Shown here in pieces: positions 12,501 through 19,887 of a stretch of 64,000 nucleotides of DNA. The position numbers and the translations under genes were made by a program. This DNA is from Streptomyces sp. NBC_00224 (lineage in GTDB: Bacteria > Actinomycetota > Actinomycetes > Streptomycetales > Streptomycetaceae), in contig NZ_CP108106.1 of the NCBI RefSeq assembly GCF_041435195.1, forward strand, positions 7,453,001 through 7,517,000, given 5' to 3'. Position 1 is the stretch's first letter, and every line of letters begins with the position of its first letter. The notes under the pieces were generated by a model. It did not search any database, had not been told where the DNA came from, and saw nothing but the letters and a program-made list of their open reading frames with translations.

Positions 12501-12749
12501 CGCCGGGAGATCCTGGACGGCCTCGCGGAGATCATCAACGAGATCGCCGGGATCCCCGTCGAGGAGGTCCGGATGGGGGCGCGCTTCAACGAGGACCTGG
12601 AACTCGACTCGCTGTCGATGGTGGAAGTGGTGGTCGCGGCCGAGGAGCGTTTCGACCTCCGTATGCCCGACGAGGACGTCGTGGGCGTACGGACGGTGCG
12701 CGAGGCGGTGGACTACATGATCAACGCGCCGTCCCACAGGCGCAGGTGA
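9504..12749 (+). CDS. STAND/NACHT-type ATPase with C-terminal acyl carrier protein domain
   Basis: This 1081-residue protein starts at ATG 9504, preceded by GGAGAG. Residues 8-100 are helical (LIQSFATLPGMNDPGQRAFL) and look like an effector-associated domain matching the neighbour's. The NTPase domain follows. Its Walker A is SKPGRGKT at 168-175, with Ser for the first Gly. Its Walker B is PLLLLDAINE at 237-246, and sensor Arg277 sits in VVVTCRTD. Residues about 500-990 are helical, HEAT-like repeats. Residues about 999-1078 are an acyl carrier protein: EDLELDSLSMVEVVV carries the phosphopantetheine-type Ser1036 in DSL. An ACP at the end of a STAND ATPase is not an arrangement I know. The helical repeats would normally sense the trigger, and the ACP may tether or sense an acyl group. 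Confidence 0.85.
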   Translation: MPDSDRAGLRGRLIQSFATLPGMNDPGQRAFLLESAGYGESLQHVAPATTTVSFFTSVVAQVARDGPRALADFVRALAAVAVVGVDRKEAMARLADEVARLDPADLDALTATGTPFAGLRERARRTTLREISEIGSKYLRELYFRHHELEDRVEEFLANDSTCLLVVSKPGRGKTNLLCSLAERRLDDSPVLLMSARVPVSEPHGLLSLIATRLGYGTDWPGCFADLARTAAPGRPPLLLLDAINESPAKPDAMKAALHELLRQAESAGVKVVVTCRTDFWQFYRAPFWASYVWQREPAQSGPRATPATRVEDVPLFPLASFPEIAAAYFSAFGIRGQLRGEAAERCRHALVLRILCEAYRDRDIGVVEDFRLFRLFKLFWERKIEQVAYATSLKGKGAVAELVLDVARLMRQSRSTSVPRSAVAATLRATAAELDTSDSLYSRVIDEEIILEESIDDEIGVRNVVFIYDRFAEYVLALSLYLDQGWEAKHPDDIAADALVLMAQEPGFATLRGALEFLVLRLEDRRAADEAHTAVIRAMLERDWKWRGIGTQLVFQLDPHRTRFWDFVYELASQEHYFVRRIVADQMDRLAVTGGPQVLRSLNRLLWDGNPTVRASARRTLLRLPDDVASEEVRLLLARPDGDAVELAARLLVGTAETGPGLSAERVAQVAAEHASHGRLPDAVLAVVEETRGIAYTELPWLAECEEVFAAAPGRAAERCRERVRAIRLRREAELEQDRLFLRELYERIGRARGAAELSVGRSAATTTFLNALWERMKAEGVPGPRLKRLEAESRGWLFTSAMNDLWHIGREVLGSPGLRSGPREGRYEWVHFCLRTAGRAGHHMDEREALALAHPEQLVLWIWESEQVRRARVSGLDTLVARLESVPVARLAEEFEVYQHQEQLAQTSLADLLEALCRVLRGSPTAPAQALAPLVVWHETRDSRVVDSALDELHWMDPDAFWFLLQSFLNHPDQRLIDTASRAGERAEQTDESGSDRRREILDGLAEIINEIAGIPVEEVRMGARFNEDLELDSLSMVEVVVAAEERFDLRMPDEDVVGVRTVREAVDYMINAPSHRRR

Positions 12750-12820
12750 CGTGGGGTCAGTTGACGCGTACGGCCGCGCGCCCCGCCGCCATCGTGGCTG
12801 TGCGGCGGCGGATCAGCTCG

Positions 12821-13183
12821 TCAGTCGTGCGGCGGGAGGGCGCCGAGCTGGTGGTCGGCCACGTTCAGCGCCTCGTCGACCAGGCGCCGCAGATGGCCGT
12901 GGCGCAGTGAGTAGACCACCCGGCGGCCGTCCTTGCGGGTCGCCACCAGACCGGCCAGGCGCAGCTTGGCCAGGTGCTGGCTGACCGACGGGCGGGCGGC
13001 CCCGCAGGCCTCGGTGAGGGTGGTGACATCGGCGTCGCCCGCGCCGAGCTCCTTGAGCAGGGCGAGCCGGGTGCGGTCCGCGAGCAGCGTCAGCACGGCG
13101 ACCGCGACGTCCAGGCGCGCGTCATCGCCAGTGGTGTGCGGGTGCGGGGAGTGCGCATCTGACAGGTTCTCGCTCGCGCTCAT
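12821..13183 (-). CDS. ArsR/SmtB-family transcriptional regulator
   Basis: This is a 120-residue winged-helix repressor starting at ATG 13183 behind GGGGAG. The helix-turn-helix is in the middle (ADVTTLTEACGAARPSVSQHLAKLRLAGLV), followed by the wing TRKDGRRVVYSL. The last helix (HGHLRRLVDEALNVADHQ) resembles the metal-binding alpha-5 of SmtB/CzrA proteins but keeps only part of the ligand set, so the inducer is uncertain. It has a His-rich N-terminus. No metal exporter lies beside it. Confidence 0.88.
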   Translation of the reverse strand: MSASENLSDAHSPHPHTTGDDARLDVAVAVLTLLADRTRLALLKELGAGDADVTTLTEACGAARPSVSQHLAKLRLAGLVATRKDGRRVVYSLRHGHLRRLVDEALNVADHQLGALPPHD

Positions 13184-13258
13184 CTCCCCATCGTAGAGGG
13201 CCGGTACGGGCTCGCCAGGTGGCCGGCCCGCACCGGTTCGCTGTTCAAAGACAGGCTC

Positions 13259-13984
13259 TCAGCGGGTCGGTATCACGCCGCCGTCGACGCGGACGACCTG
13301 TCCCGTGATGTGCCGGGCGGCGGGCGACGCCAGGAACCGTACGACCTCCGCCATGTCCTGCGGCTGTCCGGCCCGGCCCACCAGGGTCTCCGCCACCCGG
13401 GCCTCGTGGAACTGCTCCGAGCGGCGGTCGCGGAAGAACTCCGTCTTCTCGACGTAGCCCGGCGCGACCACGTTGCAGGTCACCCCGCGCGGCCCGAGCT
13501 GGCGGGCGATGAAGATGTTCCAGCTGTTCATGGCCGCCTTGGCCGCGCCGTACGAGCCCGCGCCCCGGTCGGCCGCGAAGGAGCTGATGTTCACCACGGC
13601 CCCGCCGGAGGCGAGCTGCTTGTCGACGGCGGCCGTGGTCAGCACGGCGCCGAGCAGATTGGCGTCCAGGTTGGCCCGCCACCGCTCGGCCAGGCTCCGC
13701 AGATCGCCCGGCGGCGGGGCGTCGAACTCCCGGTTGCCGCCCGCGTTGTTGACGAGTACGTGCAGGACGTCCGGCAGCCGGTCGCGGAAGGCCTCCAGCT
13801 GCTCGGGGTCGGTCACGTCGCAGGGCAGCGCCGTCACATGGCCGTCGAGCTCCTCGGCGGTCCGCAGCAGCACGTCCTCGCGGCGGCCGCTGATGACGAC
13901 GTGGTCGCCGTCGGCGAGGAACGCCGCCGCTATCGCCTTGCCGATGCCGGTGCCGCCACCGGTCACCAGGACGGTTCGAGTCAT
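13259..13984 (-). CDS. Short-chain dehydrogenase/reductase (SDR)
   Basis: This 241-residue classical SDR has cofactor motif TGGGTGIGKA near the N-terminus, NNAGG in the middle, catalytic Ser (NISSF) and the YGAAK Tyr/Lys pair. The C-terminus (GQVVRVDGGVI) is also typical. I chose ATG 13984 because GGAG lies nine bases upstream. GTG 13990, two codons earlier, has its GGAG too close. It follows the acyl-CoA-reductase-like gene in the same direction after 73 bases. In this locus it is a candidate for reducing an aldehyde or ketone intermediate. The gene may be the last of the operon. Confidence 0.88.
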   Translation of the reverse strand: MTRTVLVTGGGTGIGKAIAAAFLADGDHVVISGRREDVLLRTAEELDGHVTALPCDVTDPEQLEAFRDRLPDVLHVLVNNAGGNREFDAPPPGDLRSLAERWRANLDANLLGAVLTTAAVDKQLASGGAVVNISSFAADRGAGSYGAAKAAMNSWNIFIARQLGPRGVTCNVVAPGYVEKTEFFRDRRSEQFHEARVAETLVGRAGQPQDMAEVVRFLASPAARHITGQVVRVDGGVIPTR

Positions 13985-14057
13985 CTCCACACACTCCAGG
14001 GGTCGTTGCAGCGAGGTAGGGCGGGGTCGCGGGCCGCACGTGTGGCGCGGGCCCTGC

Positions 14058-15434
14058 TCAGGCCGAGGTGCCGAAGGCCCGGGCCTCCATCAGCTCGTGG
14101 CTCAGATAGCCGTCGTGCGGACTGGTCCGGCCCGCCTGGTACGTGGGGATGGGGCCCAGCAGGACCTTGCGGATCGACCGCTCCCGCAGCGCCTCGCGCG
14201 CCAGCGGCTCGTCGCCGCCGAGGATGGTGAGCGCGAGCGTGTCCCGCAGCGGGCCGAACCCCTGCTCGCGCCGCCACGGCAGGATCCACACGCACGGGAA
14301 CGAGAGCTCGATCCGGGCGCCGGGGTGGTCCGGGCGGTCGCAGAGCAGTACGGCGGGCCGCAGCGCGCCCGACCCGTCCCCGAGGTCCGCCACCGGACCC
14401 TCGGGGTAGAGCTTCGCCGCCACGTCGACGGCCCCTTCCAGCCGTCCCTCCAGGTGCTCCCGCAGTGCCCGCGCCTGAGCGAGCGGCAGCACCGGCACCT
14501 GTGCGTCGGGCGACTGGGGCGGCGCCGGGGTGAGCCGTGCCAGGCGCTCGGCCACGGCCGCCGCGAGGGCCGCCGGGTCGGCGTCGGTGAACACGGCGGT
14601 CGCGTTGGTGCAGCGCATCCCCGCGTCGTAGCCCACCGACCGGCAGATCACGTCGACGGTCTGCTCGGTGATCTCACCGGTGTGCAGCAGCTTGGAGCGG
14701 CCCGGGCCGCGCAGGATGACCCGGCGGTCCTCGCCGTAGCGCCGGGCCGCCGCGTCCCCGCCGAAGACCAGGCTCAGATCGGCGGCCTCGACCAGCGCGT
14801 CCCCGGTGGCGTGGCTGCCGGGCAGCAGCGAGAGGTAGTGCGGGGCGACGCCCGCGTCCAGGAGCGCGGCGATCATCCGGGCCGGGGTGAACGGATCCCG
14901 TGTCCCCGGCCGCACCACCAGCCGGTACCCGCAGGCCAGCGCCGTGAGCCACTGGGTGTGGGTGCCGGGGTTGTTGCTGGGCGCGATCACGGCGAGCACG
15001 TCGCCGCGCCGCGTCCACACCGTGGAGATCTCCCCGGGGACGGGCGTGGCCGAGGCACCGGTGGGGCGCTCGGCCAGGAACCGCGCCCCCACGCCCGCGA
15101 ACGTCTCCGCGACGTCCCGCAGCGAGTGCCGGGCCACCGCGACGGGCACCCCGGCGACCCGGGACTGGAGCTCGCAGTAGGCCTGCGGGGAGAGCCCGTT
15201 GAGCGTCGCCGTCTCGAAGAGCTCACCGGCCGCCGCGATGCGTTCCGGCTCCGGCGTCCGCTCGGCCCCGGCCCGCGCGTCCGCGACGGTGAGGCGCGCC
15301 AGGAGCGGCGGGGCGAGGTGGACGAGCGCCAGCAACGTGCCGTCGACGCCCGTGAGTTCGGCGCGCTCGGCCGAGTGCCTGGGCAGGCCCGCCCGGATCA
15401 GCGGGATCTCGTGGAGGTCCTTGGCCTCGGCCAT
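14058..15434 (-). CDS. LuxC/GriC-like acyl-CoA (acyl-enzyme) reductase
   Basis: This 458-residue member of the LuxC branch of the aldehyde dehydrogenase superfamily has an ALDH-like APSNNPGTHTQWLTAL segment at about 151-166, the nucleotide-site FGGDAAAR and the catalytic Cys275 in AGMRCTNATAV. Such enzymes reduce an activated acyl group to the aldehyde with NADPH. The start codon overlaps the stop of the LuxE/GriD-like gene (ATGA), so the two are translationally coupled. In Streptomyces griseus, GriC and GriD together form an aryl carboxylic acid reductase for grixazone biosynthesis. This pair has the same pairing of families. The acid reduced here is unknown. Confidence 0.82.
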   Translation of the reverse strand: MAEAKDLHEIPLIRAGLPRHSAERAELTGVDGTLLALVHLAPPLLARLTVADARAGAERTPEPERIAAAGELFETATLNGLSPQAYCELQSRVAGVPVAVARHSLRDVAETFAGVGARFLAERPTGASATPVPGEISTVWTRRGDVLAVIAPSNNPGTHTQWLTALACGYRLVVRPGTRDPFTPARMIAALLDAGVAPHYLSLLPGSHATGDALVEAADLSLVFGGDAAARRYGEDRRVILRGPGRSKLLHTGEITEQTVDVICRSVGYDAGMRCTNATAVFTDADPAALAAAVAERLARLTPAPPQSPDAQVPVLPLAQARALREHLEGRLEGAVDVAAKLYPEGPVADLGDGSGALRPAVLLCDRPDHPGARIELSFPCVWILPWRREQGFGPLRDTLALTILGGDEPLAREALRERSIRKVLLGPIPTYQAGRTSPHDGYLSHELMEARAFGTSA

Positions 15435-16531
15435 CAGTAGACCCCCTCGACCACGGAGGTGCCCGCCGACTCGTAGGGGCGGACCCCGGAGAGCTCGATG
15501 CCGGGGAAGCCGTCGGCCGAGGCCCGGCGGGTGGCCAGGTCGCGCTCCAGGGTCGGCGGGGTGAAGTAGTCCCGGGTGAGCACGGTGATGACGACCCGGC
15601 CGTCCTCGTCGTCGGCGACGATCCGGTCGGGCTGTGCGGGGTCGACGAGTTCGACCACGGTGTACGGATAGAACGGGCGGAAGACGCACGGTGCGGCGTC
15701 GCCGGGCCGGGGGGTGCGCTGGGGCGCCACGCCCATCATCGTGTTGCCGTACGCACCGGCCAGCTTGGCCTGCGGGAACAGCTCCTCGTCGATCAGGCGC
15801 AGGGTCTCGCCGTCCATGCTGGTGCCGCCCCAGATGATGCCGCGCACGCTCTCGCGCAGCAGGGCGAACACGTCCTCGCGGGCGCCGATGGACTCCAGGA
15901 TGCGCGGGGTGGTGGAGATGCCGCGGATGTCCTGGGTGCGCAGGACGTCCTTGACCTGGTCGAGGATGTGGTCGACGTACCTGCGGAACTCGGTCTGGCG
16001 CCCCTCGCTGACACAGCGTCGCACCCAGCGCGGGTCGAGGTCGACGAAGTAGCAGAGCATCCCGCGCAGTTCGGAGAGGGTGGAGATGTTCTTGGCCATC
16101 ACGTGCGGGCCCGTCGGGCCGATGTGGAGCCAGTTGCCCTCGCCGGAGGGGAACCCCTGCTCGTCGAGCAGTCGGCTCTGCCACTCGACGTTGCGGCGCC
16201 GCGAGGTGGCGTCCACGATCCGCTTGGGCGCACCGGTGGCCCCGCCCGACTCGTAGATCCCGTACCGCACCCCGGGCGCGCTGCCGCGCGGCACGAGCTG
16301 GTCAGCCGGTATCCGGCTCCAGTCGACCGGCACGTCCGCGAACAGGCGCAGGTCCGCGAGGCGCTGGACGTCGGTGCGCGGGTCGAAGGAGAAGCCCTTG
16401 GCGCGTTCGACCCAGTACGGGCTGCCGGTCAGCGGCGAGAAGTGCCACTCCATGGTCGCGCGGACGAGGTCGTCGATGTCGGGCAGCTGGTCAAGTGGGG
16501 GCTCGAACACGGAAGTGAAGTCATCGGCCAT
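15434..16531 (-). CDS. LuxE/GriD-like acyl-activating (acyl-protein synthetase-like) enzyme
   Basis: This 365-residue member of the PaaK/LuxE branch of adenylate-forming enzymes has a phosphate-binding loop reading GGATGAPKRIV, which corresponds to the STGxPK loop. Further motifs are WGGTSMDGETL and AYGNTMMG, in the place of the adenine-binding YGxTE region. Inferred reaction: ATP-dependent activation of a carboxylic acid as the adenylate and delivery to the LuxC-like reductase encoded next. It heads its own transcription unit: 216 bases of non-coding DNA upstream contain repeats resembling the MarR operator of this locus. It is shorter than full CoA ligases and has no thiolation domain. Confidence 0.78.
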   Translation of the reverse strand: MADDFTSVFEPPLDQLPDIDDLVRATMEWHFSPLTGSPYWVERAKGFSFDPRTDVQRLADLRLFADVPVDWSRIPADQLVPRGSAPGVRYGIYESGGATGAPKRIVDATSRRRNVEWQSRLLDEQGFPSGEGNWLHIGPTGPHVMAKNISTLSELRGMLCYFVDLDPRWVRRCVSEGRQTEFRRYVDHILDQVKDVLRTQDIRGISTTPRILESIGAREDVFALLRESVRGIIWGGTSMDGETLRLIDEELFPQAKLAGAYGNTMMGVAPQRTPRPGDAAPCVFRPFYPYTVVELVDPAQPDRIVADDEDGRVVITVLTRDYFTPPTLERDLATRRASADGFPGIELSGVRPYESAGTSVVEGVY

Positions 16532-16600
16532 CTCGGTTCGGTCCTGTCCGTTCTGGGTGGCGATCGGCGACCCGGCGTCGCAACGCGCGGCGGGCGTAGA

Positions 16601-16645
16601 ACAGTTGACTGATTGTCAGAGGTGCTGATTGTTGGCAGTATGTTG
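16601..16645 (-). promoter_or_regulatory. Repeated GATTGT half-sites upstream of the GriD-like gene
   Basis: CTGATTGTC at 16609-16617 and CTGATTGTTGG about 16 bases later share the half-site GATTGTC found as a perfect inverted repeat at 22626-22648. They lie in the 5' leader of the gene starting at 16531. I infer that the locus MarR protein also acts here. The -10 and -35 positions cannot be fixed by eye. Confidence 0.45.
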
Positions 16646-16747
16646 AGCGCGGGAAGGGGCGTCAAGACTCCCCGCGCACCAGTGGGGAGCTGGTCGCGCG
16701 GGTGAGACGCCCTGGACGGCCGGGGGGCCGGGCCCGGCCCCCCGGTC

Positions 16748-17614
16748 TCACCCCGCGGATGGTGGCGCCGGACGGGCCCCGGGGCCGGGGAGCACCGCGG
16801 CCGGCCGGATGCCGTGTCCGGCGAAGGCGGTCAGAAGTGTCCTGGTGAGCCTCGGGCGGCAGATCACGGCGAGGGGCGCGGAGCGGCCCGGACGCCCTTC
16901 CGGCGGGCCGCTCAGCCTGCTCACCTGCAACCCCGCCGCCTCCGCCACCCGGAACAGTGCCTCGTCGCCCCAGTCCCACGCGCCCGTGGTGTGGATGTAG
17001 GCGTCGGCGTCGCCCTGGATCACCGCCAGGGTCTTGGCGCCGGGCGAGCCCATCGGGACCAGCTCGGCCCCGGTCTGGCGCACCACCGTACGGGCGAAAG
17101 GGGCCGGGTGCCGGGTGTCGACCACCACCCGGGGCCGCTGCCGGGGGATCGGCAAGGGGTGCCGCCACCCCGCGTCCCGGTCCGCCGTGCACACCACTTC
17201 GCACAGCGCGGGGACCGCGACGGCCGCGGCCACCACACCCCGCTCGCGCTCCCACAGCGCGAGCTGCACCGACCAGTGCGGATCCCCGTCGGCGTGATAC
17301 TCCTCGGCCGAGTCCAGCGGCTCGACCAGCCACACCCGGCGTCTGCGCAGGGCGTCCGGCGGCCGGGAGGCCGGGCCGGTGAGCACGCCGTCGCGCGGAT
17401 ATCGGGCGCGGATCCGGTTGCGCAGCAGCAGCCCGGACCAGGTGCGGCCCAGCTGTGCCATTTTGGCGCCGCCGGGTGCGAGGCCGTCCTCGTGCTGCAT
17501 GCGCAGATCGAGGAGCAGCCGTCCGGCCGCCACCGTGGCGCGGGCCGCGAAGCCCGCGGCGAGGAAGTCGTCGGCGACGACGGTCCGTTCGGCGGTACGC
17601 GGGGTCGCGGGCAT
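16748..17614 (-). CDS. Inositol-monophosphatase/CysQ-fold protein with altered metal site
   Basis: This is a 288-residue protein starting at ATG 17614. The upstream frame extension is non-coding. The sugar-phosphatase fold shows in VWLVEPLDSAEEYHADGD, the equivalent of the DPxDGT metal motif, followed by SVQLALWERERGVVAAAVAVP. The GAWDWGDEAL segment is the WDxA/G metal motif. The first metal ligand Asp is Glu and the Gly-Thr after the second Asp is Ser-Ala. The protein may therefore have changed metal use or be a non-catalytic relative. CysQ relatives hydrolyse 3'-phosphoadenosine 5'-phosphate. It lies four bases after the NmrA-like gene and overlaps nothing. Confidence 0.72.
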   Translation of the reverse strand: MPATPRTAERTVVADDFLAAGFAARATVAAGRLLLDLRMQHEDGLAPGGAKMAQLGRTWSGLLLRNRIRARYPRDGVLTGPASRPPDALRRRRVWLVEPLDSAEEYHADGDPHWSVQLALWERERGVVAAAVAVPALCEVVCTADRDAGWRHPLPIPRQRPRVVVDTRHPAPFARTVVRQTGAELVPMGSPGAKTLAVIQGDADAYIHTTGAWDWGDEALFRVAEAAGLQVSRLSGPPEGRPGRSAPLAVICRPRLTRTLLTAFAGHGIRPAAVLPGPGARPAPPSAG

Positions 17615-17618
17615 CGGC

Positions 17619-18476
17619 TCAGCCTTCCGAGTCCGGCAGGAAATGGTGGAGGTGCGCCTTGAGGAAGTCCGCGACCGGGCGCGGCTCGTGCCCTGTGACA
17701 CGGTGCACGTCCTCGGTCACCGCCTCGCCCGCGCCCTCGCGGAACTGCCCGAAGAGCGCGTCGAGTTCGGCCTCCCAGGGCCGGTGCTCCCGGGCCAGCC
17801 ACGCCGCGAGCTCCGGTCCGGCGAGCTCGCTGGCCGAGACCCGTACGGACATCAGCCCGGCCAGCAGCTCCGCGAGCTCCGCGAAGGTGGGCGCGGCCGG
17901 GCCGGTGAGGGCGTAGGTGCGGCCCTCGTGGCCCGGCTCGACGAGCACCCGCGCGGCCACCTCGGCCACGTCGTGCTCGTCGACCACGCTGACGCCCCGC
18001 CCGCCCGCCGGGTCGACGAGCACCCCGCGCCGCCGCACCTCGGGCGCGTAGTGCCGGATCAGCTCCTGCATCGGGTAGTTGGGGGAGAGGATGGTGTACG
18101 GCAGGTCCCGCTTGGCGAGGTACCGCTCGGTGATCCAGTGGTGGCGCGCCCCGGGCGCGGGGCTGTCCTCCCGTACCGCCGCCTGCCACGGCGACATCTT
18201 CACCAGCCGCGCGCCGACGTCGGCGGCGACGTCCACGGCGGCGCTCTGGCACTCGACGTCGCAGGAGGCCGAGAGGAACAGGCTGGTGCAGCCCTCGGCG
18301 GCCGCCCTGACCGAGGCCGGGTCCGACAGGTCCCCGGCCACCACCCGCACGCCCGGCCCGGCCGGGACCCGCTCGGGGTCCCGGGCCAGGACGGCCACCT
18401 CCACATCACGTTCCCGCAGCGCGCGGACCACCAGTTGCCCGAGCCCGCCGGCCGCGCCGATCACGAACACTGTCAC
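17619..18476 (-). CDS. NmrA-like NAD(P)-binding protein
   Basis: This 285-residue atypical SDR has an N-terminal VTVFVIGAAGGLGQLVV that gives the GxxGxxG Rossmann motif, followed by VAVLARDPERV and a typical VVAGDLSDPASVRAA. There is no YxxxK catalytic pair. The C-terminal half (TFAELAELLAGL, then FLKAHLHHFL) follows the NmrA/azoreductase-like family. Members are either NADPH-sensing regulators or quinone/imine reductases. I take GTG 18476 as the start, with AAGGGG about ten bases upstream. It lies between the FmdE-like and CysQ-like genes with short spacings, so it is probably cotranscribed. Confidence 0.8.
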   Translation of the reverse strand: MTVFVIGAAGGLGQLVVRALRERDVEVAVLARDPERVPAGPGVRVVAGDLSDPASVRAAAEGCTSLFLSASCDVECQSAAVDVAADVGARLVKMSPWQAAVREDSPAPGARHHWITERYLAKRDLPYTILSPNYPMQELIRHYAPEVRRRGVLVDPAGGRGVSVVDEHDVAEVAARVLVEPGHEGRTYALTGPAAPTFAELAELLAGLMSVRVSASELAGPELAAWLAREHRPWEAELDALFGQFREGAGEAVTEDVHRVTGHEPRPVADFLKAHLHHFLPDSEG

Positions 18477-18520
18477 GGCCGCAGGGCCCCTTCCGTACGT
18501 ACGCGCTCGGTCCTCATCGG

Positions 18521-19207
18521 TCAGTGCTTGTGCTCGTGCTTGTGCTCGTGGTGGTGCTTGTGGCTCTGCGGGTGGTGCCCGTGGTCGCCGTGCCCCTCGG
18601 GCAGCACCCCGCCGTGCGCGGCCAGGTGGCAGGCCGGGCAGACCATCCGGCCGCGGTGGTCGTGCAGCGTCTCGACGCTGGTGGGCTCGCCGCAGTCCAC
18701 ACAGAGGTCGGTACGGGCCAGGTGCTTGACGCCGGGCGCCGCGGCCTCGACCTTCTCGACCACCAGGATGTCGTCGTCCGCCACGCCGAGCAGCGCGGAG
18801 ATCCGCTCGCCCTGCAGCCGCTCGAAGGCCGCCCGGTCCTCCAGGGTCGCGGTGCCGTCGTCGATCCGGCCGGCCAGCGCCCAGATCTCCTCGGTGCGGA
18901 AGACGATGCTGTCCGCCTTCGCCCGTATCCGCACCCCGGCGGAGCCGTCGCGCTCCCAGAGGGTGAACACATTGCGGCCCGCGTCCTGATGGATCAGGTT
19001 GCGCTTGCCGTACGTACAGCCCGTGAGCACCTGGAGCGCGTCGACCGCACACGCGTCGGTCTCGGAGACCAGGACCAGGGGCGTGCCCGGGTCCTTCAGG
19101 TCGAGGGCGGTGAGGGCGGCCTCCGCGACGCGTACGCCGAAGGCGGCGCCGGGGCATTCGTGGCCGTGGAAGCGGATGACGTCGTTATAAGCCTGGGTGC
19201 GATCCAT
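18521..19207 (-). CDS. FmdE-family metal-binding protein with His-rich tail
   Basis: This is a 228-residue protein. The FmdE signature FHGHECPG is at residues 13-20, where Cys18 and the two His are the expected ligands. GCTYGKRNLI follows in the same domain. Residues about 160-195 hold a CVDCGEP...CPACH zinc-ribbon pair. The last 25 residues are almost only His, Lys, Glu and Gln, as in metal-storage or metallochaperone tails. FmdE was named from formylmethanofuran dehydrogenase subunit E, but isolated bacterial homologues have other, mostly unknown, roles. In this locus a metal-delivery or cofactor role is possible. ATG 19207 was chosen because the FmdE domain begins there. Confidence 0.82.
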   Translation of the reverse strand: MDRTQAYNDVIRFHGHECPGAAFGVRVAEAALTALDLKDPGTPLVLVSETDACAVDALQVLTGCTYGKRNLIHQDAGRNVFTLWERDGSAGVRIRAKADSIVFRTEEIWALAGRIDDGTATLEDRAAFERLQGERISALLGVADDDILVVEKVEAAAPGVKHLARTDLCVDCGEPTSVETLHDHRGRMVCPACHLAAHGGVLPEGHGDHGHHPQSHKHHHEHKHEHKH

Positions 19208-19269
19208 GACGACCTCTTGATGAGTGAGAGACGGAAGTGTGCGGTACGGGTGCGGGAGGCCGGGGCTGT

Positions 19270-19887
19270 TCAGGCCCCGGCGGTACGCATTCCGGGCAGC
19301 GGCGGGACGATGCGGACGGTCGCCTCGCGGTCGTTGTCGCCCTCGAAGAACGCCCGCAGGACCGGGCGGTGCAGATCGACGACGGACAGGATGAACGTCC
19401 ACTGGCCCGACTCGGCGGCCAGCACCCGGTCCAGACGGGTGCAGGTGTCCCGGACCGGATCGTGCGGCCAGGGCACGCGGTGGGTGTGGTAGTTGCCGAA
19501 CAGCACCCAGCCGGCGTCGTCGCAGGCGTCGTCGATGTCCATCAGCTCGCGCGGATCGGCGATCCAGCCGCGCTGGTCCATCGGCGTCTCGGACGGGATG
19601 GCGTGCTCCTCGACCACCTCGTCCATCCGGGCGCGGTGGCCGCTGTCGTGGCGCATGTTGACGATGAGCGGGAAGACGGAGCCGACCTGGATGCCGCCCG
19701 GCACCGGGCGGCCCGCGAGCATCCCGAACGCCTTGCGCTCCTCGGTCTCGCCCGCCAGGTAGTGGCCGGTGAACTTGCGTACCGCGTGCGCCACCAGGCT
19801 GGAGTAGAGCGGACGGGGGAAGACGATCTCGCGGGCCCGGGATATCTCCCCGGTGTCCGGCTCGGCGGTCGCGGGCGCGGCGCTCAT
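19270..19887 (-). CDS. JAMM/MPN-domain protein, possible metalloprotease or amidohydrolase
   Basis: This 205-residue protein has the JAMM metal motif HTHRVPWPHDPVRD at residues 134-147: His134, His136 and Asp147 fit HxHx(10)D. The usual Ser three residues before the Asp is Pro. The catalytic Glu normally found as ExxGLL early in the fold seems to be Lys or Ala (RKAFGML), though my alignment there is by eye. Bacterial JAMM proteins cut ubiquitin-like or sulfur-carrier peptides, or hydrolyse amides. No ubiquitin-like partner is encoded nearby. The start codon overlaps the stop of the lyase gene by four bases. Confidence 0.75.
   Translation of the reverse strand: MSAAPATAEPDTGEISRAREIVFPRPLYSSLVAHAVRKFTGHYLAGETEERKAFGMLAGRPVPGGIQVGSVFPLIVNMRHDSGHRARMDEVVEEHAIPSETPMDQRGWIADPRELMDIDDACDDAGWVLFGNYHTHRVPWPHDPVRDTCTRLDRVLAAESGQWTFILSVVDLHRPVLRAFFEGDNDREATVRIVPPLPGMRTAGA

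Noticed and set aside
9423..12737. Open frame of 1104 codons opposite the STAND ATPase
   Set aside because: Same cause: antisense shadow. The plus-strand frame has clear Walker, sensor and ACP motifs; the minus frame has none.
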